Shown: piece by piece, positions 51,961-61,968 of the stretch
Layout of the letters: every line of letters starts with the position of its first letter
How positions within the stretch are numbered: the first letter of the stretch is position 1
Assembly: GCF_014174515.1 (NCBI RefSeq)
Contig: NZ_JACJUG010000018.1
Span: 41,524 to 105,523 of the forward strand
Direction: 5' to 3'
Length of the DNA: 64,000 bases
Origin: Mitsuaria sp. WAJ17
GTDB lineage: Bacteria > Pseudomonadota > Gammaproteobacteria > Burkholderiales > Burkholderiaceae_C
Made by a program: the position numbers and the translations under genes
The notes under the pieces: model-generated
The model's input: only the letters and a program-made list of their open reading frames with translations
What the model was told of the DNA's origin: nothing
The model's database searches: none

Positions 51961-53789
51961 GCCTGCACCTCGGTAACCAAGGCTTCGATCTCGCCCAGCA
52001 GGCGCATCACCTCAGCCTCATGGCTACGCATGGCAGCGATCAGGTCTTTCGGGTCAGCATGTTCCAGCCCGGCCTTGGCGTTCGGGTTCTTGAGGTCCAG
52101 GTTGTAGATAGGCCAGTACAGAGCATCGCCTTCGGCCTGTGCCGCCTTGGCGGTCTGTTCGTGGGTTTGCTGTTCGGCCTTCAAGGCGCGCAGTTGATCT
52201 TGCAGGGCAGCCTTGTTGCCATTCGTGGCCGCCTGAATGGTTTGCTCCAGCTCGCGGATGGGCTTGCCCAAGGCGATGGCGGCATTGCGCGCGGCCTCGG
52301 CCTTTTGCCAGTGCGGCGTGGCGGCCTCGACGGCGGCGGCGCGCTTGGCAGCAAAGTCCACCTTCCAGGCTTGCGGCCCTTCCTCGCGGGCGTTCCACCA
52401 CGCCTGTGCCGGCGCGAATTCCTCAAACTGCAAGGGGGCTGTCTTGCTGTACTTCTTGCGCCCTTCAGGCAGCGGCAGCTCGTAGTACCAGATGGTGTCA
52501 GTCGGGCCGCCACGCTCGAAGAACAGCAGGTTGGCCGGGATGTCGGTATAGGGTGCGAACACGCCCTGCGGCAGGCGCACGATGGTGTGCAGCTTGAATT
52601 CCTTGAGCATCTCCTCCTTGATGACGGCGCAGACGCCATCACCAAACAGGGTGCCATTGGGCACAACCACGGCGGCACGGCCACCATGGGTAGCCGGTTT
52701 GCCGCCAGGCACCGGAGCGCCGGCCACGCGCAGCTTGCGCATGATGTACTGCAAGAACAGCAGCGCGGTTTCCGCAGTCTGCATATTGGGCGGGAAGTTG
52801 GCTTTGATGCCGACCTCTTCCTCGCCGCCAAAGGGCGGGTTGGTGAGGATCACGTCCACGCGCTCGCTGTGGCCGATTTCATTGATTCGCCGCTCCAGCG
52901 TGTTGCCATAGGCGATCTGCGGTGCTTCCAGGCCGTGCAGCAACAGGTTCATCTGCGCCAGCATGTAGGGCAGTGGCTTGGCTTCCTGCCCATACAGGGT
53001 GTCGCGCTGCAAGGCGCGACGCTGATCCGGCGTGGCCACCTGTGGTGCGATATGGTCGTAGGCCTCGACCAGGAAGCCGCCCGTGCCACAAGCCGGATCG
53101 AGCACTGTTTCACCCAAGCGCGGGTCGGTTACCTGCACCATAAAGCGCACGACCGGGCGCGGGGTGTAGAACTCGCCGGCATCGCCCGCTGCATCACGCA
53201 TCTCGCGCAGCATGGATTCATACAGGTGCGAGAGGGTGTGGATTTCCTCGCTGGCCGAGAAATGGATTCCGTTGATCTTGTTGATGATGTCGCGCAGCAG
53301 ATAGCCGCTGACCATGCGGTTCTGCACGCCCTTGAACACATTGGCAATGACTTCGCGCTGGCTGCCCTTCTCACCCTCGCCTGCAAGGCCGCGCAGATAG
53401 GCGAACAGGCCCTTGCCAGTGCTGCCATCGGTGCGCACGGTGAATTCCTGGCTGATAAAGGCCAGCAGCTCATCGCCGTTGATGCCATCTTCCCTGGCCG
53501 CCCAGTCGCGCCAGCGGTAAGGCGCCTCGATGATGGGCTGATAGCGCTTGCCGTCGAGTTCGGCCTCTTCCTCGTGCACGATTTCGAGATCGTCGAGGAA
53601 CTTGAGGAACATCACCCAGGTAAGCAGCGGCAGGCGATCCACGTCGCCATTGAGCCCCTTGTCCTTCCGCAGAATCTTGCGGGCCGTGCCGATCAGCGCC
53701 GAGAGGTTTTCACGGGTGGTGAGCGGCGCCTTGGCTTTGCGCGGTGCTCGGGTCTTCTTCTCGCCGGTCGGCGTCGTGGTCTTGGCCAT
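51957..53789 (-). CDS. hsdM: Type I restriction-modification DNA methyltransferase subunit
   Basis: 610 residues. N-terminal HsdM helical domain (LSALIGTARKILRKDKGLNGDVDRL and following), then an N6-adenine methyltransferase with the SAM motif VLDPACGTGGF (229-239) and catalytic NPPF (317-320). After the catalytic domain there is a long Ala/Gln-rich coiled coil (about 505-560). The start is 15 bases after the hsdR stop; the end overlaps the nuclease gene (ATGA). Confidence 0.95.
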   Translation of the reverse strand: MAKTTTPTGEKKTRAPRKAKAPLTTRENLSALIGTARKILRKDKGLNGDVDRLPLLTWVMFLKFLDDLEIVHEEEAELDGKRYQPIIEAPYRWRDWAAREDGINGDELLAFISQEFTVRTDGSTGKGLFAYLRGLAGEGEKGSQREVIANVFKGVQNRMVSGYLLRDIINKINGIHFSASEEIHTLSHLYESMLREMRDAAGDAGEFYTPRPVVRFMVQVTDPRLGETVLDPACGTGGFLVEAYDHIAPQVATPDQRRALQRDTLYGQEAKPLPYMLAQMNLLLHGLEAPQIAYGNTLERRINEIGHSERVDVILTNPPFGGEEEVGIKANFPPNMQTAETALLFLQYIMRKLRVAGAPVPGGKPATHGGRAAVVVPNGTLFGDGVCAVIKEEMLKEFKLHTIVRLPQGVFAPYTDIPANLLFFERGGPTDTIWYYELPLPEGRKKYSKTAPLQFEEFAPAQAWWNAREEGPQAWKVDFAAKRAAAVEAATPHWQKAEAARNAAIALGKPIRELEQTIQAATNGNKAALQDQLRALKAEQQTHEQTAKAAQAEGDALYWPIYNLDLKNPNAKAGLEHADPKDLIAAMRSHEAEVMRLLGEIEALVTEVQA

Positions 53790-53804
53790 TGAATCAGGTT
53801 CTCG

Positions 53805-56219
53805 TTATTGGTAGAGCGCGGTCTGGAGCTGGGAGATGGCGTCCTTCATGCCCCGCACGCCGCCGAAGTGGCGGGTGGCGATCTCGGAAGGACTGCCGAA
53901 GCGGTCGAAGGGTTGCACCTTCATCAGCTCGGACAGCGCATTGAATTGCAGGATGCCGCGCTCGATGTAGCGGTCGAGCAGCAGCGTCAGAATTTCGCGG
54001 GCGGTATCGCCGTGTTGGGCGAACAGGTCTTGGGCCTGGCGCTTGGCCGCCTCGGCGCGCTGGCGACGGGTGAGCAACGGGGCGTTCCAGGCCAGATGGC
54101 ATAGCAGGTCGAACGGATCGGCATCCGGCTGTTCGCTGCTGGAGGCCAGCTCCTCAAAGCTGATGCCGCGTTCGGTCAGCTCACGCAGCACTTCGGCGCG
54201 GGTGTCGGGGTTGGCCCAGGCCGATTGCAATGCCTCGCGCGTGGGGTACAGGGTGCGGACAGCGCGGCCGGAGTATTCGGTGTACTTGACCACCTGTAGC
54301 TTCTTGCCATCGGTGTCGAGGTCGTAGACCAGATGGCCAATGACTTCGACTTCTCCTCCGTCGATGTAGAACTTGCGCGGCTCGGCAGGTGGCTCCGTGA
54401 TGATTTCGCCGCCACCCGATTCGCCGTCCTGTTCCGGCTCGACCAGGTACTCGGCTTCGGGCTCTGCAACGCCGGGGACTTCTTCTGCGGCGGCCTCGAC
54501 CACTTCGCCGGTTTCATCGACAGTCACCTCTTCGATTCGCGCCGGATCGCCATCGAAATCCGGGTCGGCAAAGTGACGCGTGGCCGTGCCAGTGAAGTCG
54601 ATGATGTTGAAGTATTCCTTGCCGTAATCAACCTTCAGCCGCGTGCCGCGACCGACGATTTGCTTGAACTCGGAGCGAGAGCCCACCACACGCGCCAGCA
54701 CGACGTTCTTGACCATCTCGGCATCGACGCCAGTAGTCAGCAACTGAGACGTGGTGAGGATGACGGGCGTAGGCTTATCCACGTCCTGGAAGTGCGATAA
54801 ATGGGTGAGGCCAATCGCACCCTCATCGGCGGTGACACGGCAGACGTAGTCGGGATACTGCTTGACGAGGTCACTGTTCAGATTCAGCAGTTCCTGTCGC
54901 ATCTCGGCCGCGTGTTCCTGATCGACACAGAACATCAGGGTCTTGGCGAAACGGTCGGTGCCCTTGAGTAGATCGGTCAGGTGGCGGGCCATAGCCCGCG
55001 TGCGGGAGCGCAGCGCCACGACGCGCTCGAAGTCCTTAGTCTGGTATTCCTCATCGGGCACTTCGCGGCCGTAGCGATCCAGCTCGTCCTTGCTTGGGCG
55101 CCAGCCGGCCGCATCGACGGTGGTGATGACCCGATGCACGCGATAGGGTGCGAGGAAGCCGTCTTCGATGCCCTGACGCAGGCTGTAGGTGTAAACCGGG
55201 TTGCCGAAGTATTCGTAGCTGTCGCGGGACTCCTCGCGTAGCGGCGTGGCCGTCATGCCGAATTGCACAGCCGGCTCGAAGTAGTCGAGCACTTCACGCC
55301 AGGCGCTTTCGTCACGGCTGGAGCCGCGATGGCATTCGTCGATGATGATGAGGTCGAAGAAGTCCGGGCGGTACTGACGGAACACGTCAGCGTTGGCGGT
55401 GGTCAGCGCCTGGTAGATGCCGAAGTACATATCCCGGCTCTGGCTGGTGTCCCCGCCCGCAATCTTGTGTCGGGCATCGCTGAAGGGCGCGAACATCTTG
55501 GCCATCGGGTCATCCACCAGGATGTTGCGGTCGGCCAGAAACAGAATCTTGGGGCGGCGGTGCTCGCCCGTTCGGTTCCAGCGGCTGCTCCACAGCTTCC
55601 AGCAAATCTGGAAGGCAACACAGGTCTTGCCCGTGCCAGTGGCCAGCGTGACAAGGATGCGCTTCTGCCCGAGCAGAATGGATTCAATCACCCGGTTAAT
55701 CGCGATCTGCTGGTAGTAACGCGGCACCTTGCCGGAAACAAGATTGAACGGTTCCAGCAGGTGAGGGGCTGTCGCTGCTGGCAGTTGCGTGGCAGCGGTC
55801 AGGCGGGCGAACAGCTCTTCGGGCGTGGCGTAGCGATCCACCTCACGTTCGGTGCCGGTCGTGTAGTCGATCTCGATGATGCGGTGGCCGTTGGTCGCGT
55901 AGGCGAACTTGAGGCCGAGAATCTCGGCGTACTCACGCGCCTGCTGGACACCGGTTTCGGCGGGGAGGCCGATTTCCTTGGCCTCGACCACAGCCAAGGG
56001 GTAGTCGCGGCGGTAGTACAGAAGGTAGTCAGCCCGCTTTTGCTTGCCGCGCCGTACCTTGCCGCCTGCAACGATGATCCGCCCATTGGTGAAGGTGCGC
56101 TGCTCGCCAATGGCGTGCGGTGCAGCACCCCAGCCAGCCTCCACCAAACGGGGGGTGACGAATTCGCGGCAGGTATCCGCTTCGGTGATCACGCCCTCTT
56201 GCATTGCCTCCCCCTTCAT
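53805..56219 (-). CDS. hsdR: Type I restriction endonuclease subunit R
   Basis: 804 residues from ATG 56219 (GAAGAG upstream); ATG 56204 is an alternative. The N-terminal PD-(D/E)xK nuclease has ADYLLYYRRDYPLAVVEAKEIG (residues about 63-84). The SF2 motor has LATGTGKTCVAF (about 193), IIIDECHRGSS (about 291), GMTATPLREES and QIVGRGTRL. The C-terminal domain is EcoEI-R-like. It cuts unmodified DNA after ATP-driven translocation. It is 11 bases after the winged-helix gene, so that gene likely controls it. Confidence 0.94.
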   Translation of the reverse strand: MKGEAMQEGVITEADTCREFVTPRLVEAGWGAAPHAIGEQRTFTNGRIIVAGGKVRRGKQKRADYLLYYRRDYPLAVVEAKEIGLPAETGVQQAREYAEILGLKFAYATNGHRIIEIDYTTGTEREVDRYATPEELFARLTAATQLPAATAPHLLEPFNLVSGKVPRYYQQIAINRVIESILLGQKRILVTLATGTGKTCVAFQICWKLWSSRWNRTGEHRRPKILFLADRNILVDDPMAKMFAPFSDARHKIAGGDTSQSRDMYFGIYQALTTANADVFRQYRPDFFDLIIIDECHRGSSRDESAWREVLDYFEPAVQFGMTATPLREESRDSYEYFGNPVYTYSLRQGIEDGFLAPYRVHRVITTVDAAGWRPSKDELDRYGREVPDEEYQTKDFERVVALRSRTRAMARHLTDLLKGTDRFAKTLMFCVDQEHAAEMRQELLNLNSDLVKQYPDYVCRVTADEGAIGLTHLSHFQDVDKPTPVILTTSQLLTTGVDAEMVKNVVLARVVGSRSEFKQIVGRGTRLKVDYGKEYFNIIDFTGTATRHFADPDFDGDPARIEEVTVDETGEVVEAAAEEVPGVAEPEAEYLVEPEQDGESGGGEIITEPPAEPRKFYIDGGEVEVIGHLVYDLDTDGKKLQVVKYTEYSGRAVRTLYPTREALQSAWANPDTRAEVLRELTERGISFEELASSSEQPDADPFDLLCHLAWNAPLLTRRQRAEAAKRQAQDLFAQHGDTAREILTLLLDRYIERGILQFNALSELMKVQPFDRFGSPSEIATRHFGGVRGMKDAISQLQTALYQ

Positions 56220-56230
56220 CTTGTCGCTCT

Positions 56231-56551
56231 TCAGTCGATCAGGATTTTGAAACTGGTCGCCAGCGCAACGGGCTCGATCTCGCGCACGTTCTTCTTCAAT
56301 GCCACCAGCCCATAGCCTTCCATCATCCGCAGTGAGCGCGACAGGTTGGGCACTTGCCTCCCGGTCAGCTCCGCCAGCGCCGTCAGCGACTTGGGATGCC
56401 TGTCCCGAATAAGTCGCAATAGGGCTTGGTTGTCCTCGGACAGCACTGCAGCCATCGTGGCCATTGAAGGAAACCAAACGGTCGGCGCATCCTTGCCGGA
56501 TGGCGACTCGGGGTCACCAGGGCGACGAATACCAACAACGCAGCGCTTCAT
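56231..56551 (-). CDS. Winged-helix regulator (HVO_A0114-like) heading the restriction operon
   Basis: 106 residues. The start MKRCVVGIRRP and the block VLSEDNQALLRLIRDRHPKSLTALAELTGRQVPNLSRSLRMMEGYGLVAL (residues 36-85, split here in the family HTH and wing) match the HVO_A0114 group of MarR-like predicted regulators, which usually neighbour toxins or restriction genes. As first gene of the operon it is the natural candidate autoregulator delaying restriction (inference). Confidence 0.78.
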   Translation of the reverse strand: MKRCVVGIRRPGDPESPSGKDAPTVWFPSMATMAAVLSEDNQALLRLIRDRHPKSLTALAELTGRQVPNLSRSLRMMEGYGLVALKKNVREIEPVALATSFKILID

Positions 56552-56807
56552 GTCGAGTGTCCTGATCGGCGTAGCCAGATAATGCGGTCATCTTATCAAT
56601 GTGACACAACTGCAGCCAGGATTTCGTGGGCGAGGCGGTTTCCAAACTGCTCGGATGAATTGCCTATGCGCGATCAGTGCAGGGGGTGACTGGCCCGTCG
56701 AGAAAGCTGAAATCGCGACTCAATGCCTGGCGCCTGCCCTCAAATTGCCCGCAAAACCCCGCAAAAAGCTCGCCTGAGGCACCTGGCCAATACCAAGCAA
56801 ACCGTAA

Positions 56808-58139
56808 CTATTGCTGTGGTTGTGAAGTGCCGCCTTCGGGGGCTGTGGCCGGGCTTTCGGCCGATGCCGCTTTGATCGCGGCCTGCTTCCATTGATCCAG
56901 CAGGTTGGCCCACTGCTGCATCATGTCGGCACGATCCTTGAAGTAGTCGGCGTGGTTGTAGGTGCGACGGACCGAATTGGGCTCTTCATGTGCAAGCTGG
57001 CGCTCGATCCAGTCTGCCGAGTAGCCCATTTCGTTGAGGCGGGTGCTGCCCGTGGTGCGGGTTGCATGCGGGCTGAATTTTCCGGCCCAGCTCAAAGCGT
57101 TCAGCATCTGGCGGAACGATGCGGTGACCATTGGCTTGGATCGCTCGTCCCGATGCGGGAAGACATGCTTCCGGCTGCCCGAGATAGGGTGCATGCTCCT
57201 GAGTAGCGCAACGGCTTGTTGGGGCAGCGGAATCAGATGCTCCTTGCGCTTCTTCATGCGCTCGGCGGGGATGCGCCAGATGGCGGCGTCCAGGTCGAAT
57301 TCAGCCCACTCCGCCTCAATCACTTCCGATGGGCGCGCCAGGGTCAGCCACATCAGATTGAAGGCGCATTGAGTCTGGTAGTTCCCGCCGTGGCCATCGA
57401 CATCCGCAAGCAGTTGCCCGATGTCGCTTGAGGATAGGGGACGCTTGTGCTGCGTCTTGTTGGCGACCAGTGCCTTTCGGACCGGATAGACTGGATCGGC
57501 GGCGGCGCGGAGGGTGGAAACCGCGAACTCAAACACGGCCGACATGGTGCGCTTGGCCTCCCAGGCAACGCTGTTGCCGTTCTGCTTGTCGGCGCGCTTG
57601 AGGATGTCGAGGATGTGGACCGGCGTGATTTGCTTGGCGGGCATGCTGCCGATGTACGGAAAGACCACGCGTTCCAGCATGTTCAACCGGCGCTTCTTGG
57701 TTACTTCTTCCCAATCGCGGAAACCAACCCATTCGCGGGCGATCACCTCAAAGGTATTGGCGTGCTCCACCCCGATTTGAAGTCGATCCAGTTTTTTTTG
57801 TTGCGTCGGGTGGATGCCCTTCATGACCAGCTTGCGGGCGGCCTCGACCGCCTCTCGTGCCTCTTTGAGGGGCAGGGCGGGATAGCTTCCGAGTGCGTAG
57901 CGGTTCTCTTTGCCGAGCAGCCGGTACTTCCAGCGCCACAGCTTCGAGCCGTTCGGCTTCACCTCCAGATAAAGACCTGCTCCGGCCGCGATCTTGTAGG
58001 TCTTCTATGTCGGCTTGGCGGCTCTCAGTGCAGCATCGCTGATACCCCGCTTTGGGGCACGCCTCGGCGGGCTGCTGGGGGCATCGAAATCGACCGTTTC
58101 CTCAGCATTCATGCGGGTTTCAGCCGTTCTACTGGGCAT
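56808..58139 (-). pseudogene. P4-type tyrosine integrase with an internal amber codon
   Basis: The full frame runs from ATG 58139 (AAGGAG upstream) and encodes 443 positions, normal for DUF4102/P4 integrases. Codon 45 (58007-58005) is TAG, within the otherwise continuous AALRAAKPT-stop-KTYKIAAGAGLYLEV. Downstream everything is intact: VFPYIGSMPAKQITPVHILD, the catalytic Arg in NLMWLTLARPSEV, HATRTTGSTRLNEMGYS and LAHEEPNSVRRTYNHADY with the Tyr. A GTG at 57962 could restart translation but would lose most of the arm-binding domain. Nonsense suppression is the alternative. Confidence 0.82.
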
Positions 58140-58155
58140 GTTTTCTCCTTGCGGA

Positions 58156-58193
58156 GTGGGGGCATGCTTGCCGTGCCCCCACCGATGCCCCCA
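58156..58193. repeat. Inverted and direct repeat upstream of the integrase
   Basis: GTGGGGGCA (58156-58164) pairs with TGCCCCCAC (58174-58182), and TGCCCCCA recurs at 58186-58193. The cluster is between the integrase start and the ychF 3' end, where arm-type recombination sites or an operator would be expected. Confidence 0.5.
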
Positions 58194-58309
58194 TTAAGCT
58201 CAACTGCTCACGAACATGCAAGATCATTCGCGAACGAATTGGCCTTTATTTCTGAGGGTTTGCCGCGTTTTGCGAACAGCGGCGAACTCCCAAAAACATC
58301 ACTTCCTGC

Positions 58310-59404
<1,095 letters not shown>

Positions 59405-59513
59405 GGAAGGCTTTCTGAGTGGCGCCAGGGCTGGCGTGGACGCAAAAGTGGACGCGAAAGGGCCGATTTTAAGGTGTCTCGCCCGCCCGGCGGCGGCCCG
59501 GCGCGCGGCTGCC

Positions 59514-59519
59514 TACAAT
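59514..59519 (+). promoter_or_regulatory. -10 element of a probable leaderless promoter for the UbiH-like gene
   Basis: TACAAT ends six bases before the ATG at 59526, with no Shine-Dalgarno. Identical geometry to yqgE. It lies in the 121-base divergent gap with ychF. Confidence 0.5.
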
Positions 59520-59525
59520 CGCGCC

Positions 59526-60650
59526 ATGGATCCCTATGACATCCTCATCCGCGGCAGCGGCATCGTCGGGCGCAGCCTGGCGCTGCAGCTGGGCAGCCAA
59601 GGTCTGCGCGTAGCCCTGCTGGGCGAGCGCGAGGCGCGGCCGCGGGAGCACGGGGGCCCGCGCGAGGATGTGAGGGCCTATGCGCTCAATGCCGCCTCGG
59701 TGGGCCTGCTGCGTCAGCTGAAGGTCTGGGACGCCTTGCCCGAGGACGCGCGCAGCCCCGTCTACGACATGTGCATCCGCGGTGACGCTGCCGGCAGTCA
59801 GCTGGGTTTCTCGGCCTGGCAGCAGGGGGTGTCCGAACTCGCCTGCATTGTCGATGCCGGCGAGCTGGAGCACCAACTGGCCCTGGCCCTGCGCTATGCG
59901 CCGCGGGTGGACGTGGTCAGCCAGGCCGTGCCGGCGGCGCTGGAGGCCCTGTGCGAGGGGCGGGAATCCCGCCGTCGCGCCGAGCTGGGTGTGGCGTTCG
60001 AGCCGCAGGCCTACGGTCACCGCGCGATTGCCGCCCGCCTGACGAGCAGCTTGCCGCACCAGGGCGTGGCCCATCAATGGTTCCGCTCGCCCGACGTGCT
60101 GGCCCTGCTGCCCTTCGAGCGGCCTCAGCCGGCCAGCTCCTACGGCCTGGTGTGGTCCCTGCCCGAGGCCCGCGCGCAGGAGCTGCTGGCTCTGCCCGTG
60201 GACGCTTTCGAGGCTGCGCTGGCCGAGGCCACCGGCGGCGCGGGCGGCACGCTGCGCCTGGCCGGCCAGCGCCAGAGCTGGCCCCTGGCGCTGGCCCGCG
60301 CCGGGGCCGTGTCCGGCCCGGGCTGGGTCCTGCTGGGCGATGCTGCTCATCTGGTGCACCCGCTGGCCGGACAGGGCCTGAACCTGGGGCTGGCCGATGT
60401 CTTGGCGCTGAGCCAGATCATCGCCGAGAAGGAAAGCTGGCGCAGCCTGGGCGATGCCCGGCTGCTGCGCCGCTACGAGCGCGCCCGGGCCTTGCCGACC
60501 CTGGCCATGGGGGAGCTGACCGATGGTCTGCTCAAGCTGTTTGCCAGCGAGGCAGCCCCCCTGCGCAGGCTGCGCAACGAGGGCCTGCAATGGCTGGACC
60601 GGGCCGCGCCGCTGAAGCGCTGGCTCACCGCCCGAGCCTTGGGGCAATGA
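59526..60650 (+). CDS. UbiH/UbiF-family FAD-dependent monooxygenase
   Basis: 374 residues. The N-terminal nucleotide-binding region is degenerate but recognisable (DILIRGSGIVGRSLALQLG). The second FAD motif, LLGDAAHLVHPLAGQGLNLGLADVLAL, is complete, as in ubiquinone-ring hydroxylases. It probably hydroxylates a ubiquinone intermediate; which carbon cannot be told. Coupled downstream to a DsbC-like gene 40 bases later, an arrangement seen in related bacteria. Confidence 0.86.
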   Translation: MDPYDILIRGSGIVGRSLALQLGSQGLRVALLGEREARPREHGGPREDVRAYALNAASVGLLRQLKVWDALPEDARSPVYDMCIRGDAAGSQLGFSAWQQGVSELACIVDAGELEHQLALALRYAPRVDVVSQAVPAALEALCEGRESRRRAELGVAFEPQAYGHRAIAARLTSSLPHQGVAHQWFRSPDVLALLPFERPQPASSYGLVWSLPEARAQELLALPVDAFEAALAEATGGAGGTLRLAGQRQSWPLALARAGAVSGPGWVLLGDAAHLVHPLAGQGLNLGLADVLALSQIIAEKESWRSLGDARLLRRYERARALPTLAMGELTDGLLKLFASEAAPLRRLRNEGLQWLDRAAPLKRWLTARALGQ

Positions 60651-60690
60651 ACACAAGCGGGCCCCAGGGGTTCCGATCCACAAGAGGAAG

Positions 60691-61422
60691 ATGATGCACG
60701 CGATGAACTTTGCACGCCTGGCCGCCGCCGGCCTCCTGGCCCTGGCCGCGACGAATGGCTGGGCCAATGAGGCGGTGATCAAAAAGGCCCTGGGCGAGCG
60801 CCTGCCGGGCTTCAAGGTGGACGAGGTGCGGCCCACGCCCATGCCCGGCATCTGGGAGGTGCGCACCGGCTCCGAGCTGCGCTACACCGACCCCGCCGGC
60901 AACTACCTCATCGAGGGCGAGATGCTGGACCTGCGCGCCAAGAAGAACCTCACCGAGGAGCGCGTGGCCAAGCTGACGGCCATTGAGTTCGCCAACCTGC
61001 CGCTCAAGGATGCCGTGGTCTGGAAGACCGGCACCGGCAAGCGCAGGATCGCCGTCTTCGCCGATCCCAACTGCGGCTACTGCAAGCGCTTCGAGCGCAC
61101 CCTGCAGGAGGTCAAGGACGTCACGGTCTATACCTTCGTGATCCCCATCCTCGGACCTGACTCTGCAGACAAGACTCGCTCCATCGTCTGCGCCAAGGAC
61201 CAGACCTCGGCCTGGCGCAACTGGATGCTGGACGGCACAGCGCCCACCAGGCCCGAAGGGAAGTGCGACGATTCCGCCATCGAGCGCAACCTTGCTTTCA
61301 GCCGCCGCCACCACATCAACAGCACGCCGGCCATCCTGTTCGAGGACGGCAGCAAGGTGCCGGGCGCCATCAGCGCCGAGCAGGTGGAGCGCAGGCTGCA
61401 GGCCCTCGCTGGCAAGTCCTGA
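60691..61422 (+). CDS. DsbC family thiol:disulfide isomerase
   Basis: 243 residues with a signal peptide (ARLAAAGLLALAATNGWA). An N-terminal dimerisation domain (IKKALGERLPGFKVDEVRPTPMPGIWEV) is followed by a thioredoxin domain with FADPNCGYCKRFE (CGYC at about 128-131) and a cis-Pro in NSTPAILFEDG. It rearranges wrong disulfides in the periplasm. AGAGGAAG precedes a double ATG at 60691/60694. Confidence 0.92.
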   Translation: MMHAMNFARLAAAGLLALAATNGWANEAVIKKALGERLPGFKVDEVRPTPMPGIWEVRTGSELRYTDPAGNYLIEGEMLDLRAKKNLTEERVAKLTAIEFANLPLKDAVVWKTGTGKRRIAVFADPNCGYCKRFERTLQEVKDVTVYTFVIPILGPDSADKTRSIVCAKDQTSAWRNWMLDGTAPTRPEGKCDDSAIERNLAFSRRHHINSTPAILFEDGSKVPGAISAEQVERRLQALAGKS

Positions 61423-61483
61423 CCCCCGGGGGCCGAGCGGCCCCTGACCCTCCCAATCCAGTCCACCTCATCTCCACGCCGCC

Positions 61484-61930
61484 ATGTCTGAACCGGCCCT
61501 GCGTCCGCTGCCCCTGAATCCCATCGCCGTGCGCCTGGGCCACCTGAGCCTCCTGCCTTTCGTGCTGGGCGTGCTGCTGGTGTGGCTGGTGCGGGCGGAT
61601 GTGCATGTCTATGTGGTGGATGGTCTGTCCATGTATGCGGCGCTGACCGTCGCGATGCTGGGCGGCATCCACTGGGGCCTGGGCATGCGGCAGACCGTGC
61701 CCTCGCCGGCCCCCTTCATCTGGGGCACGGTGGCGGTGACCGGGGCCTGGGTGGGTGCCATCATGCAGGCCTATGCCGGGCTGGTCGTGCACGGCGCGAT
61801 GCTCATCGCCTGCTATCTCTGGGACCGCCGCCACTATCCCGGCCTCGGCGCCGCCGCCTGGCTGACCCTGCGCTTCAGGCTCAGTGCCGTCGCCGCCCTG
61901 TGCTGCTTCCTGGGTGCTGCGGCGACCTGA
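61484..61930 (+). CDS. DUF3429 membrane protein
   Basis: 148 residues with four or five TM helices (LSLLPFVLGVLLVWLV, YAALTVAMLGGIHWGLGM, WGTVAVTGAWVGAIMQAY, LVVHGAMLIACYLW). The GGIHWGLGM block is typical of DUF3429. Function unknown. It lies between dsbC-like and M61 genes. Confidence 0.82.
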   Translation: MSEPALRPLPLNPIAVRLGHLSLLPFVLGVLLVWLVRADVHVYVVDGLSMYAALTVAMLGGIHWGLGMRQTVPSPAPFIWGTVAVTGAWVGAIMQAYAGLVVHGAMLIACYLWDRRHYPGLGAAAWLTLRFRLSAVAALCCFLGAAAT

Positions 61931-61968
61931 GCCGGCCCCCCCATGTTCGCCACCGACGCTCGCCCACG

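Larger units (their letters stand above)
45264..58300. mobile_element. Integrated defence island next to ychF (boundaries approximate)
   Basis: About 13 kb with an AlpA-like excisionase near the left end and a P4-type tyrosine integrase gene at the right, next to the ychF 3' end. Between them lie a type I restriction-modification operon and associated nuclease, primase-helicase and orphan-domain genes, all transcribed leftward. Codon use is less GC-biased than the core. I compared the 3' part of ychF and its flank (58190-58340) with 45234-45670 by eye and found no convincing attachment repeat, so both ends are inferred from gene content. Confidence 0.7.

Noticed and set aside
58156..58193. 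CRISPR-like repeats near the integrase
   Set aside because: Only one inverted repeat with one extra half copy is present and there are no regularly spaced units.
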